Assembly (NCBI RefSeq): GCF_019400985.1
Contig: NZ_WTFF01000038.1
Location: forward strand, 1 to 32,909
Source of the DNA: Streptomyces bambusae
GTDB taxonomy: Bacteria; Actinomycetota; Actinomycetes; Streptomycetales; Streptomycetaceae
Direction: 5' to 3'
Length of the DNA: 32,909 nucleotides
The notes beneath the pieces are model-generated. The model had not been told where the DNA came from. It made no database searches and saw only the letters and a program-made list of their open reading frames with translations. The position numbers and the translations under genes were made by a program. Positions 16,189 to 23,980 of the stretch are shown here, piece by piece (positions within the stretch are counted from its first letter, which is position 1; each line of letters starts with the position of its first letter).

Positions 16189-19100
16189 GTGCCTGCCAGC
16201 GAGCGCATGGACGAAAGTCCACCAATTTCCGCTGCCCGAAAAGAAGTTACTGGCCGGGCACACAAGCGCCGCCGAACCATCACCGCACTGGCGGCTCTCC
16301 TGGCCACCGCTGTCGCCGTGCCGCTCGGTATCCGTCTGACGGACGCCACCCCCCAGCCCGGCGCCAAGCCCCAGACCGGCGAAGCGCCGATCGCGGGTGC
16401 CGAGGCGATACGCCGGGCGAAGCGGTCGGGCAAGGAGGTGGAGGTCACCGCCGAGCGCAGGCCGAACGCCACCACCTGGGCGCGGCCCGACGGCAAGCTC
16501 AGGACGCAGATCTTCAGCAGCACCATCCGCGCCAAGGTCGGCAACGAGTGGAAGCCCATCGACACCACCCTCCAGCGCGTCGAGGGCGGCTTCTCCCCCA
16601 AGGCCGTCAACGGACGCCTCGTCTTCAGCGCAGGCAGCAAACCATCCAGCTCAAGCGCTTCCGGAGCGCAGCGGGCCTCCCGCAGCGTCACCCGCGTGAG
16701 CCTGACTGTCGACACTCTCGCTCCGGCGTGGACCGACCTGGTGCGTCTCACGCTCGACGGGCACGAGATGACGGTGGGCTGGCCGGGGCCGCTGCCCGAG
16801 CCGGTCATCGACGGACCGCGGGCCTTGTACGAGAACGTCCGCCCCGGCATCGACCTGCTGCTGACCGCGCAGGACGGCGGCTACTCCCACCTGCTGATCG
16901 TCAAGGACAAGAAGGCAGCCGCCGACCCGCTCCTGGGTGAGCTGAACCAGCAGCTCAGCTCACCCGACCTCACCTTCCGCCTCGACGACGCCTCAGGGGC
17001 CGTCAGTGCCCGAGACGCCAAGGGAGAGGAGATCGCCGGCTCGCCGACCCCGTTCATGTGGGACTCCTCCGCCAAGACCGGGCCCCTGGAGGACGGCGGG
17101 CAGAAGCCCGTACCAGGTCCCTCAGCAGCACAGCACCCCTCGCTGGCCCTCCCCGGGATCTTCGGCGCCGAGGGGGCACACACCAGCCCGGCCAAGGCAG
17201 CACTGAGCGCCGACAGCAGGCTGACCATCACCCCCGACTCCACGCTGCTGAACGACGAGGACACCGTCTACCCGGTCTTCATCGACCCGTCGTGGAAGCT
17301 GCACAAGCACAGCTGGACGCTGCTCTACAAGCCGGCCAGCACCTCAAGCTTCTTCAACGGCCAGAATTTCAACGCCAGCGGCACGCCCGAAGCACGCGTC
17401 GGGTACGAGACCCAGTCCTACGGGACGGCCCGCTCGGTATTCAATTTCTACTTCGACAGCATTCTCTACGGAGCTGTCATCCAGTCAGCCACGCTGAAGG
17501 CACTGGAAACGCATTCCTGGAGCTGCACGCCCAGCGGCTTCGACGTCTACAACACCCCCTACATCAACAGCTCGACCACCTGGGAGAACACCAACAACGC
17601 TTCGTTCTGGGCCAATCGGGTCTCAAGCGCATCCGTCGCTCACGGGAACGAAGGCAAGGGCTGTCCCGACCACGAGGTGGCCGTCGACGTAAAGGGGGCC
17701 GTGCAGAACGGCGCCAGCCAACGCTGGCAGGCCATCACCTTCGGACTGCGCGCACAGAACGAGAGCGACACCAACTCCTGGAAAAAATTCCTCGCCAACA
17801 GCCCCGACGCCGCTCCCTACGTCGACGTCATCTACAACCGCGCCCCGGACACCCCGCTCCAGGCGAACATGACCACCACCCCCGGCGGACCCTGCACCAC
17901 CCAGGCACCGTTCACCCGGATCGGTAAGACCGACATCACCTTCGAGGCCAAGGCAACGGACGCTGACGGGAACCTCCGGCAGATCAACTTCCGGGCCTGG
18001 TCCGCCGACGGCACCCAGTCGGTCCTCAACGAATTCAGCAACGTCAACAGCGACGGCCTCGCCAAGATCGAAAACGTGCGCTGGGACAGGTTCACCTCCG
18101 GCAAGACGTACTTCTGGCTCGCCCAGGCAGTCGACTGGGACGGCTGGTGGTCCGGCAGCGGCCCCATGGACTCCGGTGGCGGCGGCTGGTGCACCTTCAC
18201 CGTCGACCACACCGCCCCCAACCCGCCGGCCGTCCAGTCCGCCGCCTTCCCGCTGCCCGGCCCCGACGGCGCCGAGTGGAGCGTGAGCCCGTACGGAACC
18301 CACGGCACCCAGGGTGTTGACAGCAGTGTGCAGATCTCGGCCAACAGCACGCCTGTGGCCGACATCCGCGAGTACCAGTGGAGCCTGAACCACCCCGTCT
18401 ACAACAACGTGCAGACCCCGCAGGACGCCGCCGGAAACGCCACGATCAACGTCTTCCCCGACAACGCGGGCCCCAACATCCTCTACGTCCGCACCGTCAA
18501 CAAGGCCGGCAACCTCTCCACCCCCGTCACCTACGTCTTCTACGTACGCCCCAAGGCGATCCTCGACGCCCCCAACGACGTCACCGGCGACGAGCGCGAA
18601 GACGTCCTGGCCATCGACAAGGACGGCAACCTCCGCGTCTACCCCGCCGACCACATCGGCGACATCGACGCCTGGATGCCCGCGGCCACCGATCAGGGCA
18701 AGCCCGCCCCCGCCGGCTACTGGAAGGACGCCACCACCGGCAAGAGCGCGATCATCAGCCACTCCACCGACTGGCTCCCCGGTGACGGCCTCACCGATCT
18801 GATCGCCCGCATGCCCGACGGCAAGCTGTACGTCTACCCGGGCGACGGCAACGGCCGCTTCGACATCAGCCGCCGCATGGAGATGCTCCTTCCCGCAGGC
18901 TCCCCCGACCCCGCCGGCTTCACCCAGCTCATCGCCACCGAGGACGTCACCGGCGACGGCATGGCCGACTTCTTCGCCCTCGCCGACAACGGCGACACCT
19001 TCTGGGCCTTCGCCGGCTACACCGGCGCCAGCTTCACCACCGCCCAGCAGATCGGCGGTACCGGCTGGAGTCAGCGCGACATCGTCGCCGTCCGCGACAC

Positions 19101-19470
19101 CAACCAGGACGGCACCCCCGACCTGGTCTTCCGCGACAACTCCATGCCCAGCCGAGGCCTCGCCCTGCGCAAGGGCAAGCCCGGAGCGAACGGCGGAGTA
19201 GACCTCGCCTCCTTGGCCAGCGCAGCAGCATCCAACGGCGGCGCCGACCTCACCTACGGGACCACCGGCTGGACCCGCACCGAATGGCCCCTCGTCCGCG
19301 GCACCACCGACGTCTCGGGCGACGGAGTCCCCGACTTCTACCTCACCCACAACGACGGCGCCATCTGGCTCTTCCAAGGCACCCCCGGCGCCACTCCCCC
19401 AGCCCTCACCCTCAGCAACGGCTGGCGGGTGGAAGAAGAGGACTGGAACACCTCCACCGCCATCGGCTGA
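16189..19470 (+). CDS. Large secreted DNRLRE / FG-GAP repeat surface protein
   Basis: This 1093-residue protein has a Lys/Arg-rich start and a hydrophobic segment (about 25-45), which is a signal peptide or anchor. Residues about 60-350 form the N-terminal region typical of actinobacterial proteins with DNRLRE or RHS modules. A DNRLRE-type beta-sandwich follows (about 360-550, around SVFNFYFDS and WENTNNASFW), then an Ig-like region with VDHTAPNPP. At the C-terminus are five FG-GAP/VCBS-type repeats with calcium-binding-like cores: DVTGDEREDVL, GDGLTDLI, DVTGDGMADFF, DTNQDGTPDLV and DVSGDGVPDFY. The GTG start was chosen for the strong GGGGGGAGAAG site. The protein probably sits outside the membrane. 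It may help display or dock the divergently encoded RHS toxin, since such genes often neighbour each other, but that is inference. Confidence 0.88.
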   Translation: MPASERMDESPPISAARKEVTGRAHKRRRTITALAALLATAVAVPLGIRLTDATPQPGAKPQTGEAPIAGAEAIRRAKRSGKEVEVTAERRPNATTWARPDGKLRTQIFSSTIRAKVGNEWKPIDTTLQRVEGGFSPKAVNGRLVFSAGSKPSSSSASGAQRASRSVTRVSLTVDTLAPAWTDLVRLTLDGHEMTVGWPGPLPEPVIDGPRALYENVRPGIDLLLTAQDGGYSHLLIVKDKKAAADPLLGELNQQLSSPDLTFRLDDASGAVSARDAKGEEIAGSPTPFMWDSSAKTGPLEDGGQKPVPGPSAAQHPSLALPGIFGAEGAHTSPAKAALSADSRLTITPDSTLLNDEDTVYPVFIDPSWKLHKHSWTLLYKPASTSSFFNGQNFNASGTPEARVGYETQSYGTARSVFNFYFDSILYGAVIQSATLKALETHSWSCTPSGFDVYNTPYINSSTTWENTNNASFWANRVSSASVAHGNEGKGCPDHEVAVDVKGAVQNGASQRWQAITFGLRAQNESDTNSWKKFLANSPDAAPYVDVIYNRAPDTPLQANMTTTPGGPCTTQAPFTRIGKTDITFEAKATDADGNLRQINFRAWSADGTQSVLNEFSNVNSDGLAKIENVRWDRFTSGKTYFWLAQAVDWDGWWSGSGPMDSGGGGWCTFTVDHTAPNPPAVQSAAFPLPGPDGAEWSVSPYGTHGTQGVDSSVQISANSTPVADIREYQWSLNHPVYNNVQTPQDAAGNATINVFPDNAGPNILYVRTVNKAGNLSTPVTYVFYVRPKAILDAPNDVTGDEREDVLAIDKDGNLRVYPADHIGDIDAWMPAATDQGKPAPAGYWKDATTGKSAIISHSTDWLPGDGLTDLIARMPDGKLYVYPGDGNGRFDISRRMEMLLPAGSPDPAGFTQLIATEDVTGDGMADFFALADNGDTFWAFAGYTGASFTTAQQIGGTGWSQRDIVAVRDTNQDGTPDLVFRDNSMPSRGLALRKGKPGANGGVDLASLASAAASNGGADLTYGTTGWTRTEWPLVRGTTDVSGDGVPDFYLTHNDGAIWLFQGTPGATPPALTLSNGWRVEEEDWNTSTAIG

Positions 19471-19485
19471 CCCACCACAACCACC

Positions 19486-19527
19486 CGCTACGCGCCCTTC
19501 CCGCACCTGCAGGAAGGGCGCGTAGCG
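19486..19527. terminator. Long perfect hairpin terminator
   Basis: A perfect 16-base-pair stem (19486-19501 with 19512-19527) encloses a ten-base loop and starts 15 bases after the surface-protein stop. Confidence 0.8.
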
Positions 19528-19656
19528 CTCTCCAGCCCAACGATGAGAGAGCCCCGGCAGCATCCCCGGAGCGAAGTCCTTGCCCTCCGGCTCACCGTCC
19601 GGCGCGGTGAAGCTCAGGTAGTCGGCGTACCGCTCGCACACCTCCCCTACGGACAT
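19512..19656 (-). pseudogene. Possible N-terminal gene fragment
   Basis: On the minus strand an ATG at 19656 opens a frame with natural-looking residues (EVCERYADYLSFTAPDGEP, then APGMLPGLSHRW). It loses protein-like character once it runs into the terminator hairpin, whose right arm is part of this frame. GTAGGGGAGG lies just inside the frame rather than before the ATG. I do not recognise a family. It may be a truncated relic of a lost gene or a chance frame. The remaining bases up to the endonuclease gene (19657-19791) hold nothing I can name. Confidence 0.3.
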
Positions 19657-19791
19657 CACCCACACGGATGAAGCCCGCCAAAGCGACCGAAATCCGTCGC
19701 ACGCCAGATCTAGCTTCGGATGCAGAAACGGCCCCCGGTCAGGACCGGCATCCCGACCGAGAGCCTCACCACGAGGAAACGAGACTTCCGC

Positions 19792-20610
19792 ATGGCTGCA
19801 CAGGACCTTAACGGCACCCCACGCTTCATGGACCTCCAAGACCCGCGCTACGCCTACATGTTCGGCTTCCTGCAGGCGGACGGGCACCTGGAGCAGGGCG
19901 CGGGACAGAAGGGCCGGCTGACTGTCGAGATCAGCGCGCGGGACATCCACATCCTGCGCGAGTTCCAGGAGCTCACCCCCTACCACAGCTCGATCACCGA
20001 GCGCGTCCGCCGCACGAACTTCTCCGCCAGCCACCACGCCGCGATCTGGTCCCTCTGCGCCCTCGAAGCGAGGACCACCCTCAACGAGCTCGGGCTCCCC
20101 TACGGCCGCAAGTCCACCACCATCACGCCTCCCCGCTGCGAGTTCTCCCGGCGGGACTACATCCGCGGCGTCATCGACGCCGACGGGTCCGTCGGCTACA
20201 CCGGCCAGGGGTTCCCCTTCGTCTCGCTGACCACCGCCAGCACCGCCGTCGGCGCCTACCTGTGCCACTACGCGAAGAAGGTCACCGGAGCGGAGCGGCA
20301 CATCAAGCGCAACGCCCGCGACAGCATCTACAACATCGTTTACACCAAGGAGGCGGCACAGGCGCTCGCCGAGCACCTGTACTACCCCGACTGCCTCGGC
20401 CTCCAGCGCAAGAAGGACGCCGCCGCCGGGCTCGCCACCTGGGTACGCCCCGCAGGCATGAGGATCGCACCGCCCAGGCGCCGCTGGACCCCCGCCGACG
20501 ACGCCGAGCTGCTGCGGCTCGGCGACCCCGCGGCCGCGGCCTGCGCCCTCGACCGGACCGAGCAGAGCTGCTCCATGCGCCTCTGGCGGCTGCGTACCGG
20601 CAAGGCCTGA
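19792..20610 (+). CDS. Free-standing LAGLIDADG endonuclease with C-terminal DNA-binding segment
   Basis: This 272-residue protein has two LAGLIDADG helices: FGFLQADGHLEQ near residue 27 and IRGVIDADGSVGY near 125. Both catalytic acidic positions (the D of each ADG) are kept, so it is a pseudo-symmetric monomeric enzyme. Residues after about 230 (RRRWTPADDAELLRL) resemble a Myb/SANT-like helical unit. There are no intein splice junctions at either end and no surrounding host exons, so it is free-standing. It could be a homing endonuclease cutting a specific DNA site or a domesticated nuclease or regulator. The ATG at 19792 is taken; GAGG lies rather far upstream, and an ATG at 19720 is less likely. 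It is convergent with rtcB and shares a terminator with it. Confidence 0.85.
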   Translation: MAAQDLNGTPRFMDLQDPRYAYMFGFLQADGHLEQGAGQKGRLTVEISARDIHILREFQELTPYHSSITERVRRTNFSASHHAAIWSLCALEARTTLNELGLPYGRKSTTITPPRCEFSRRDYIRGVIDADGSVGYTGQGFPFVSLTTASTAVGAYLCHYAKKVTGAERHIKRNARDSIYNIVYTKEAAQALAEHLYYPDCLGLQRKKDAAAGLATWVRPAGMRIAPPRRRWTPADDAELLRLGDPAAAACALDRTEQSCSMRLWRLRTGKA

Positions 20611-20621
20611 ACCCCGCAGAC

Positions 20622-20658
20622 GGAGGAGCCCGGGCCGCTGTGCGGCCCGGGCTCCTCC
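20622..20658. terminator. Bidirectional terminator between endonuclease gene and rtcB
   Basis: A perfect 17-base-pair GC-rich stem (20622-20638 with 20642-20658) encloses a three-base loop. It sits between two convergent stops and can serve both genes. Confidence 0.85.
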
Positions 20659-20685
20659 ATTCCCCCGACAACTGCGCTCCGGGCG

Positions 20686-21879
20686 TCAGCCCTTCACGCA
20701 GATGACCTGCTTGAGCTTCGCAACGACCTCCACGAGATCGCGCTGCTGCTCCATCACCCGCTCGATCGGCTTGTACGCGGCCGGAATCTCGTCCACGACG
20801 CCCGCGTCCTTACGGCACTCCACGCCCCGCGTCTGTTCCACGAGGTCCCGTGCCGAGAACCGCTTCTTCGCCGCCGTCCGGCTCATACGCCGGCCCGCTC
20901 CGTGCGAGGCGGAGTTGAACGCGGCCGTGTTGCCGAGCCCCTTGACGATGTACGTACCGGTCGCCATCGAGCCCGGGACGATGCCGTACTCGCCGCTGCC
21001 CGCCCGGATCGCGCCCTTCCGTGTGACGAGCAGGTCCATGCCCTCGTACCGCTCCTCCGCCACGTAGTTGTGGTGGCAGCTGATCTCCTGGGTGAAGGCA
21101 ACCTTCGCCTTGCGGAACTCCCTCCGCATGACCTCCTTGAGCAGGCTCATCATCACGACGCGGTTGTGCTTCGCGTACTCCTGGGCCCAGAAGAGGTCGT
21201 TGCGGTACGCCTCCATCTCCGGAGTCGCCGCCAGGAAGACCGCCAGGTCCCGATCGACCAGGCCCTGGTTGTGCGAGAGGCTGCGGGCGACCTCGATGTG
21301 GTGTGCGGCCAGCTGGTTACCGATGCCCCGGGAACCGGAGTGGAGCGTGAGCCAGACCGCCCCACTTTCATCGACATTTACTTCGATGTGGTGATTTCCG
21401 GCTCCCAGGGTCCCCATCTGCTTCAGCGCCCGGTCCCGCCGGAACTTCACCTCGTCCGCCAGGTAGTCGAAGCGCTCCCACAGGTCCCCGAAGCCCTTCG
21501 GTCCGAAGCCGAGGAGCTGCGTCGGGTCCACCGGGTCGCGGTGCATGGCCGCGCCGACCGGGATCGCCTGCTCGATCTTCGAGCGGAGCTTGGACAGGTC
21601 TCCCGGGAGGTCGTTCGCCGTCAGGGACGTCTTCACCGCCGACATGCCGCAGCCGATGTCCACGCCCACCGCCGCCGGGCAGACCGCGTCCTTCATCGCG
21701 ATCACCGAGCCGACCGTGGCCCCCTTGCCGTAGTGCACGTCCGGCATGACGGCCAGACCCTTGATCCAGGGCAGGGTGGCGACGTTGCGGAGCTGCTGCA
21801 TGGCGACGTCTTCGACGGTCGCCGGATCCGTCCACATCCGAATCGGGACGTTCGCCCCAGGCACCTCTACATACGACAT
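20686..21879 (-). CDS. rtcB: RNA-splicing ligase RtcB
   Basis: This 397-residue enzyme is of normal bacterial RtcB length. The family joins RNA 3'-phosphate or 2',3'-cyclic phosphate ends to 5'-hydroxyl ends using GTP and Mn2+. The metal and guanylylation residues are in place: GVDIGCGM, GTLGAGNHHIEV, LHSGSRGIGNQ and SCHHNYV. The SHGAGRRMSR block contains the histidine that carries GMP, and the protein ends in the usual ICVKG. It probably acts in the cytosol in RNA repair. A GGGGAC site precedes the ATG. No archease or RtcR-type sigma54 activator is adjacent. The neighbouring convergent gene is a LAGLIDADG nuclease, a curious pairing of cutter and sealer that may be coincidental. Confidence 0.96.
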   Translation of the reverse strand: MSYVEVPGANVPIRMWTDPATVEDVAMQQLRNVATLPWIKGLAVMPDVHYGKGATVGSVIAMKDAVCPAAVGVDIGCGMSAVKTSLTANDLPGDLSKLRSKIEQAIPVGAAMHRDPVDPTQLLGFGPKGFGDLWERFDYLADEVKFRRDRALKQMGTLGAGNHHIEVNVDESGAVWLTLHSGSRGIGNQLAAHHIEVARSLSHNQGLVDRDLAVFLAATPEMEAYRNDLFWAQEYAKHNRVVMMSLLKEVMRREFRKAKVAFTQEISCHHNYVAEERYEGMDLLVTRKGAIRAGSGEYGIVPGSMATGTYIVKGLGNTAAFNSASHGAGRRMSRTAAKKRFSARDLVEQTRGVECRKDAGVVDEIPAAYKPIERVMEQQRDLVEVVAKLKQVICVKG

Positions 21880-22051
21880 AACGTCCCCACTACCCCGAAA
21901 ACCACAGAAGAGTCCGAATACGCAAAAAGCCTCGCTCGTGGTCCCAAATACGACAGGGGACCGGCGTCAGCACCAGCGTGTGCGATAGACATTGATCCAT
22001 CTGCCGTCATGCCGCGGCAACGCAATTTCCTCATCGAAGGGGGCCGAGGAC

Positions 22052-22969
22052 GTGCAGCGTCGCAAGGGCTTCGCGTGGGTGGCCACGGCCGCCGCGCTCT
22101 CCGCGCTCTCCGCCGGCTGCTCCGGCGGGTCTCCGGCCCAGGGCAAGAGCGACGCCAAGGCCGGCGGCGCCGCCAGCAGCCCGGCCCCGGCGCCGCCGGG
22201 GAAGTACCGGGTCCTGCCGTCGCCCTGCAAGGCGGTCGACGGCAAGCGGCTGAAGGCGATGCTGCCGGCCCCGGCGACCCTGACCGCCGACCAGCGCGAC
22301 GTGCTGTACGCGGGCACGGCGGACACCTCGTACGACGGCGACCGCCGCGTCGGCTGCCGCTGGAACGCGCAGGCGCCCGAGGAGACCCGGCTGCTGTTCG
22401 TCGGCTTCGAGCGGGTGGTGTCGTACGACCGGGCGGCGGCGAGTGACGACGACAAGGCGCAGGGGGTGTACGAGCGGCAGCTCGCGGATGCGCACCTGCC
22501 CACGCCGCCGCCCACCCCGGCCCCGTCGACCCCTCCCCCGAACGGCTCCGCGCCCGCCCCCGCGCAGCCCCCCGCCGCCGGCCAGCCCCAGCAGGGCCAG
22601 CAGCCGCAGGGCCAGCCCCCGCAGCAGGGCCAGCCGCAGGGTCAGCAGCCCCAGCCCGGCCAGCAGCCCGGCCAGCAGGGGCAGCCCACCCCGGGGGCCT
22701 CCCCCTCCGCATCCGTCCCGCCGCCCGAGCTCGGGTCCCGCGTGCTCGACGGGCTCGGGGACGCGGCGTTCCTCGACGACAAGCTCAGCGCGGCCGGGGC
22801 GATGGCCCAGGCGCGGACCGTGCGGATCGTGTTCCGCACGGCGAACGTGATCGTCACCGTCGAGTACAGCGTGCAGCCCACGGTGCCCGGTACGGTGCCT
22901 CCCAGCGCCGAAACCCAGGACCGGGCACGGCAGTTGGCGAGGGAGCTCGCCGACCGGTTCAGCGACTGA
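22052..22969 (+). CDS. DUF3558-like lipoprotein with Pro/Gln-rich insert
   Basis: This is a 305-residue predicted lipoprotein. A short basic N-terminus and hydrophobic stretch lead to the lipobox LSAGC with C23 as the lipid-anchored residue. The folded part begins at about 50 with PSPCKAVDGKRL and includes RVGCRWNAQ, a pattern of two cysteines typical of DUF3558-type lipoproteins. An inserted low-complexity Pro/Gln/Gly segment (about 150-230) splits it from a C-terminal domain (LGDAAFLDDKL, then VRIVFRTANVIVTVEY). The GTG at 22052 was chosen for the GGGGCCGAGG site before it. It would face outward from the cell membrane. It is followed by a paralogue of similar plan, so the two probably work in the same process, which is unknown. 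Confidence 0.82.
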   Translation: MQRRKGFAWVATAAALSALSAGCSGGSPAQGKSDAKAGGAASSPAPAPPGKYRVLPSPCKAVDGKRLKAMLPAPATLTADQRDVLYAGTADTSYDGDRRVGCRWNAQAPEETRLLFVGFERVVSYDRAAASDDDKAQGVYERQLADAHLPTPPPTPAPSTPPPNGSAPAPAQPPAAGQPQQGQQPQGQPPQQGQPQGQQPQPGQQPGQQGQPTPGASPSASVPPPELGSRVLDGLGDAAFLDDKLSAAGAMAQARTVRIVFRTANVIVTVEYSVQPTVPGTVPPSAETQDRARQLARELADRFSD

Positions 22970-23068
22970 CGGCTCCGGCGGCGGGCCCCGCGTGACGGCC
23001 CGCACAGCACGGCGTCACCCGGTCGGGCTACCGTTGCTGGGTCCCGCCGCCCCTTGGATGAAGGAATC

Positions 23069-23920
23069 ATGCACCTTTCAGCCTCGCGCCTCACCCGCGT
23101 CCTCGCCTGTGCTGCCGTCCCGGTGATCCTCACCGTCGCCGGCTGCTCGTCCGACTCCGACAAGGGCTCCGGCTCGGACGGCAAGAAGAAGGACGGCAAG
23201 TCGTCGTCCGCGTCGAAGGCGCCGTCCGGCAAGTCGTCCTCGAAGCCGGAGAAGGCCGCGTTCTCCACGCTGCCCGACCCGTGCAAGACGCTGCCCGCCA
23301 AGACGATCGAGACGCTGGTCGCGGAGGCCAAGGACAAGAACGGCACGGCGACGAAGTCGAACGACCTCACCAGCCGGGCGAGCTGCTCCTGGAACGGCCT
23401 GGACGAGGACGGCCTGAAGGGCTCGGACTACCGCTGGCTGGCGGTGTCGCTGGTGCGCTACGACTCGCACGACTCCCTGGGCAGCGGCAACAAGCGCGCC
23501 GAGGACCAGTTCAACAAGCAGGTCGAGACGGCCAAGGGCGCCGAGGGCGCGCAGAACGTGAAGGCCGAGCCGGCGGGCGGCGTCGGCGACCAGGCGATGA
23601 CGGTGACGTACAACACGAAGAAGGACGTGGACTTCTTCAACACCACGATCGTGGTGCGTACGCAGAACGTCGTGGTGACGCTGGACTACAACGGTGCCTC
23701 CTACGAGGGCCGGCAGGCCCCGGACCACGGCAAGCTGGTGGAGGGCGCGGTCGCCGCGGCCCGTGAGGCCGTGACCGCGGTGGGTAACGCCAACCAGCAG
23801 GGCCAGCAGCAGGGTCAGCAGCAAGGGCAGCAGGGCCAGCAGCCCCAGCAGGGTCAGCAGCAGGGTGGTCAGCCGCAGCAGTCGCCGTCGCAGCAGCAGT
23901 CGCAGCAACCGCAGCAGTAA
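23069..23920 (+). CDS. DUF3558-like lipoprotein with Gln-rich tail
   Basis: This 283-residue predicted lipoprotein has the lipobox VAGC with C26 and a Ser/Lys-rich linker (about 27-68). The DUF3558-like domain (about 70-230) has LPDPCKTLPAKTIETL, RASCSWNGL, and VGDQAMTVTY leading to the strand NTTIVVRTQNVVVTLDY. The last 40 or so residues are almost pure Gln/Gly/Pro. It has the same domain order as the upstream lipoprotein, but the low-complexity part is at the end rather than in the middle. GAAGGA lies just before the ATG. Only about 60 bases separate its stop from the DUF2637 gene, so these may be co-expressed envelope components. Confidence 0.85.
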   Translation: MHLSASRLTRVLACAAVPVILTVAGCSSDSDKGSGSDGKKKDGKSSSASKAPSGKSSSKPEKAAFSTLPDPCKTLPAKTIETLVAEAKDKNGTATKSNDLTSRASCSWNGLDEDGLKGSDYRWLAVSLVRYDSHDSLGSGNKRAEDQFNKQVETAKGAEGAQNVKAEPAGGVGDQAMTVTYNTKKDVDFFNTTIVVRTQNVVVTLDYNGASYEGRQAPDHGKLVEGAVAAAREAVTAVGNANQQGQQQGQQQGQQGQQPQQGQQQGGQPQQSPSQQQSQQPQQ

Positions 23921-23980
23921 ACGGAACGGCCGCGCCGTACTCTGTCCCTGCCGTAGCTCGACAAGGGGAGGGGATCGCGG

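Noticed and set aside
17623..20376. 917-codon open frame on the minus strand
   Set aside because: Antisense to the surface protein and the endonuclease gene, which both have clear domains. Only the short piece at 19512-19656 looks protein-like.
19792..20610. Intein or intron-encoded endonuclease
   Set aside because: No splice-site residues at either end and no interrupted host gene around it; it has its own start and stop.
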